Of a stretch of DNA of 64,000 bases, positions 61,104-64,000 are shown one piece after another. The DNA lies in contig CAVHCX010000001.1 of assembly GCA_963634745.1 (NCBI GenBank), positions 198,543 through 262,542 on the forward strand, in the 5' to 3' direction. Made by a program: the position numbers and the translations under genes. Below the pieces are notes generated by a model. The model saw only the letters and a program-made list of their open reading frames with translations, was not told the origin of the DNA and searched no databases. Source of the DNA: CAKRJP01 sp963634745 (GTDB lineage Bacteria > Bacillota > Clostridia > Lachnospirales > Lachnospiraceae). Each line of letters opens with the position of its first letter. Position 1 is the first letter of the stretch.

Positions 61104-62708
61104 CTATTTAGCAAATTCTGTAAGCACCAATCCATCATTGCGGTCTACGGTCATTCGAATGCTCCACTCATTTACAAAGAGAAGCAGGGGTCTTCCTTTT
61201 AAGTCCATAACCTTCTTCATATCAGAGGTTCCTGAAAGCTTATCCACCTGCACCTCGGATGGATTTTCGATCCAGCGAATATATTCGTAAGGAAGATTTT
61301 CCAAACGAATCTCCACATTGTATTCATTTTCCAGACGATATTTTAAGACATCAAACTGAAGGACACCTACCACGCCTACGATAATTTCCTCCATGCCGGC
61401 CCCCATCTCCTGGAAAATCTGTATAGCACCTTCCTGGGCGATCTGGTTGATACCTTTTACAAACTGCTTACGCTTCATGGTATCTACCTGACGCACTCTG
61501 GCAAAATGCTCCGGTGCAAAGGTAGGGATTCCCTCGTAGGCATATTTCTTTGGCGAACTCGTCAGGGTATCTCCGATGGAGAAAATGCCCGGATCAAAGA
61601 CACCGATAATGTCACCGCCGTAGGCTTCCTCGATCATCTTTCGCTCGCTGGCCATAAGCTGCTGGGGTTGAGAAAGACGTACTTTCTTTCCACCCTGGAT
61701 ATGCATAACTTCCATTCCGGCCTTAAATTCCCCGGAACAAATTCGCATAAAAGCAATTCGGTCTCTGTGGGCCTTATTCATATTTGCCTGAATCTTAAAT
61801 ACAAAGGCCGAGAAGTCTTCCTCCTCCATAGGATCAATCACGCCCTGATCGGACATTCTGGGAAGAGGGGATGTTGTCATCTTAAGGAAGTGCTGCAAAA
61901 AGGTCTCTACACCAAAGTTTGTGAGGGCAGACCCAAAGAATACCGGAGACAACTGGCCTTTACTTACCATATCCTGGTCAAAAACAGCTCCGGCGCCGTC
62001 CTGAAGTTCAATCTCTTCCTCCAGCTTTTCCCACTGGTCCTCTGATATTAATTCTTTAAGCTTTGGATCATCTATAGGCAGCTTTCTTACTTCTCCCTGG
62101 GTGGTTCCCTTGTGGGTGTCAGAGAAAAGTTCCACAGTCTTAGTCTCTCTGTCATATACACCGCGGAATTCTTTTCCCGAACCAATGGGCCAGTTGACCG
62201 GACAGGTGGCAATGCCAAGCTCATTTTCGATATCATCCAAAAGCTCGAAGGTGTCCATAGCCTCCCGGTCCATCTTGTTGATAAAGGTAAAAATCGGGAT
62301 GTGGCGCATGGTACAAACCTTGAATAATTTTCTTGTCTGTGCCTCAACACCCTTGGATGCATCAATCACCATGACGGCAGAATCTGCTGCCATCAAGGTT
62401 CTGTAGGTATCCTCCGAGAAATCCTGATGTCCCGGCGTATCCAAAATATTGATGCAATATCCGCCATAGTTAAACTGAAGTACGGAGGAAGTTACGGAGA
62501 TACCTCTCTCCTTCTCGATTTCCATCCAGTCAGATACCGCATGTCTGGCGGTGGCCTTTCCTTTTACACTACCTGCCAGATTAATGGCTCCTCCGTAGAG
62601 AAGAAATTTTTCCGTCAAGGTTGTCTTACCTGCATCCGGGTGAGAAATAATGGCAAATGTACGCCGCTTTTCAATCTGGCTTTTCACTTCTTTACTAATC
62701 TGTGGCAT
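61104..62708 (-). CDS. prfC: Peptide chain release factor 3
   Basis: RF3 is a translational GTPase that recycles RF1/RF2. G1 is in ISHPDAGKTTLTEKFLLYGG, G3 in DTPGHQDFSEDTYR and G4 in FINKMDREAMDTFE. The 534 aa cover the GTPase and domains 2-3 in full. It lies between pnp and asp23 and is followed by no clear terminator. Confidence 0.97.
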   Translation of the reverse strand: MPQISKEVKSQIEKRRTFAIISHPDAGKTTLTEKFLLYGGAINLAGSVKGKATARHAVSDWMEIEKERGISVTSSVLQFNYGGYCINILDTPGHQDFSEDTYRTLMAADSAVMVIDASKGVEAQTRKLFKVCTMRHIPIFTFINKMDREAMDTFELLDDIENELGIATCPVNWPIGSGKEFRGVYDRETKTVELFSDTHKGTTQGEVRKLPIDDPKLKELISEDQWEKLEEEIELQDGAGAVFDQDMVSKGQLSPVFFGSALTNFGVETFLQHFLKMTTSPLPRMSDQGVIDPMEEEDFSAFVFKIQANMNKAHRDRIAFMRICSGEFKAGMEVMHIQGGKKVRLSQPQQLMASERKMIEEAYGGDIIGVFDPGIFSIGDTLTSSPKKYAYEGIPTFAPEHFARVRQVDTMKRKQFVKGINQIAQEGAIQIFQEMGAGMEEIIVGVVGVLQFDVLKYRLENEYNVEIRLENLPYEYIRWIENPSEVQVDKLSGTSDMKKVMDLKGRPLLLFVNEWSIRMTVDRNDGLVLTEFAK

Positions 62709-62730
62709 ATAATTTTTGCTCCTTCATACG

Positions 62731-62783
62731 AAAATCTTCCACACAGTTTCTCTTTTCTTCAATGAAACTGCATGGAAGATTTA
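62731..62783 (-). terminator. Terminator after pnp
   Basis: On the minus strand, AATCTTCCA and CAGTTTC arms pair with GAAACTG and TGGAAGATT around a loop of about 13 nt, then TTTCG. The gap 62709-62801 holds only this structure. Confidence 0.75.
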
Positions 62784-62801
62784 TTTATCAATTCATTCTA
62801 C

Positions 62802-64000
62802 TTACTCTGCAACATCTTTCATGCTGAATGAGAATCTACCCATCTTGTCCTTGCCAAGGCATACAACCTTAACAACATCTCCTAAGGTAAGTACATCCTC
62901 TACATGATTTACTCTTTCCTTAGAAAGCTTGGAAATGTGAACCATTCCCTCTTTGCCCGGTGCAAACTCAAGGAAGGCACCAAATTCTTTGATGCTGATA
63001 ACCTTACCCTCTAATACCTGGCCGGCCTCGTAGTCTGTTACGATAATATGGATCAGCTTCTGTGCTTCCTCCATCTTTTTTGCATCGGTTCCGCATACGG
63101 AAACAGCACCGTCATCGGTAATGTCGATCTTCACACCTGTCTGCTCAATAATCGCATTGATGGTTTTACCACGCTGTCCTACTACATCACCAATCTTCTG
63201 AGGATCGATCTGCATCTGAACGATCTTCGGTGCAAACTCACCAACCTCAGCTCTTGGCTCGGCAATGGCCTTTGCCATAACCTCATCCATGATATAGGTT
63301 CTTGCCTTCTTTGTCTTGGCAATTGCTTCCTCAACGATCGGTCTGGTCAGTCCGTGAATCTTAATATCCATCTGGATGGCTGTGATACCCTTGTGAGTAC
63401 CTGCTACCTTAAAGTCCATATCTCCGAAGAAGTCCTCAAGTCCCTGGATATCTGTAAGAACTAAGTAATCGTCATCGGTATCGCCTGTAACTAATCCGCA
63501 GGAAATTCCGGCAACCGCAGACTTAATCGGTACACCTGCTGCCATAAGTGACATAGAAGATGCACAGATACTTGCCTGGGAAGTAGATCCGTTAGACTCA
63601 AAGGTCTCTGATACGGTACGGATAGCATACGGGAAGTCTGCCTCGCTTGGAAGTACCGGAACCAAGGCTCTCTCAGCCAGGGCTCCATGTCCGATCTCAC
63701 GACGTCCCGGTCCTCTGGAAGGCTTTGTCTCACCTACGGAATAAGACGGGAAGTTGTAATGGTGCATATATCTTTTGGATGTCTCAGCTTCATTTAATCC
63801 ATCTAACTTCTGAGCCTCTGAAAGAGGTGCCAGGGTTGTCATTGTACAGATCTGGGTCTGTCCACGAGTGAACATAGCAGAACCGTGCACTCTAGGAATC
63901 AAATCTGTCTCTGCTGCCAAAGGACGGATCTCATCGATTGCTCTTCCGTCCGGACGCTTGTGGTCTTTTAAGATCATCTTACGTACGGTCTTCTTCTGAT
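62802..64000 (-). CDS. pnp: Polyribonucleotide nucleotidyltransferase (3' part)
   Basis: The C-terminal about 400 aa of PNPase, a 3'-5' exoribonuclease that uses phosphate. Visible are the second RNase PH-type catalytic core (RPDGRAIDEIRPLAAET; GDTDDDYLVLTDIQGLEDF), a KH domain (IGDVVGQRGKTINAIIEQTG) and an S1 domain (GKVISIKEFGAFLEFAPGKE). The reading frame continues upstream of the first ATG (QKKTVRK precedes MILKDHK) to the window edge, so the gene is cut by the end of the window and its start lies beyond it. Confidence 0.97.
   Translation of the reverse strand, partial: QKKTVRKMILKDHKRPDGRAIDEIRPLAAETDLIPRVHGSAMFTRGQTQICTMTTLAPLSEAQKLDGLNEAETSKRYMHHYNFPSYSVGETKPSRGPGRREIGHGALAERALVPVLPSEADFPYAIRTVSETFESNGSTSQASICASSMSLMAAGVPIKSAVAGISCGLVTGDTDDDYLVLTDIQGLEDFFGDMDFKVAGTHKGITAIQMDIKIHGLTRPIVEEAIAKTKKARTYIMDEVMAKAIAEPRAEVGEFAPKIVQMQIDPQKIGDVVGQRGKTINAIIEQTGVKIDITDDGAVSVCGTDAKKMEEAQKLIHIIVTDYEAGQVLEGKVISIKEFGAFLEFAPGKEGMVHISKLSKERVNHVEDVLTLGDVVKVVCLGKDKMGRFSFSMKDVAE

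Overview
The window looks like chromosomal core sequence from a low-to-mid GC anaerobic Firmicute, most likely a member of the Lachnospiraceae (Clostridia). This rests on gene content and order: the asp23-nusB-xseA-xseB-ispA-dxs-tlyA-nadK-argR-recN-spo0A block, a sodium-translocating decarboxylase cluster, RecU, short HisG with HisZ, a giant 2-hydroxyacyl-CoA dehydratase activase, and many TTGACA/TATAAT promoters with strong AGGAGG ribosome sites. Genus cannot be fixed from the sequence. I see no rRNA, tRNA, CRISPR array, insertion sequence or prophage. Nearly all genes lie on the minus strand; the exceptions are a three-gene peptide-use block (11468-16010), the activase (19425-23666) and maf (41411-42037).

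Layout in window order. 158-5573: RpiR-type regulator, YhiN flavoprotein, YcxB-like protein, cmk, ispH and an S1-domain protein. 5773-11031: an operon encoding an acyl-CoA carboxyltransferase, OadG, a biotin carrier, OadB and OadA, so two different carboxyltransferases share one biotin carrier and one sodium pump. 11468-16010: POT peptide transporter, Xaa-Pro aminopeptidase and a prolidase-like amidohydrolase. 16107-18095: a 2-isopropylmalate synthase with an AraC-type DNA-binding domain fused to its C-terminus. 18255-19124: a rhomboid-fold protein without catalytic residues and with a zinc ribbon. 19425-23666: a dehydratase activase. 23786-28919: hisZ-G-D-B-IE, the last fused to a degenerate HisF-like barrel. 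29054-35346: recU, two pseudouridine synthases, a YgiQ radical-SAM protein and an rRNA methyltransferase. 35478-41217: pepD, a coiled-coil protein, coaD, rsmD, an ABC-class ATPase and a pentapeptide protein. 42118-46647: an ArgD-like aminotransferase with a terminator in its leader, rpsU and alaS. 46827-51380: metH split from its reactivation domain, then glgA. 51450-61010: the conserved recN/dxs/nusB block. 61104-64000: prfC and the 3' part of pnp.

The most striking points are as follows. (1) A spo0A gene has lost most of its receiver domain, including the phosphoacceptor region, but keeps its DNA-binding domain and has a consensus 0A box near its promoter. spoIVB is absent from its usual place, so this looks like a rewired sporulation-regulator relic. 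(2) The LeuA-AraC fusion may be an enzyme that also acts as a transcription factor. (3) The HisIE protein carries a dead HisF-like barrel. (4) The argD-like gene has a strong promoter followed within about 45 nt by a terminator. (5) The metH terminator and the alaS promoter occupy the same bases. (6) The peptide-transporter promoter has a perfect 11-bp tandem repeat next to its -35 and a long 5' stem-loop.
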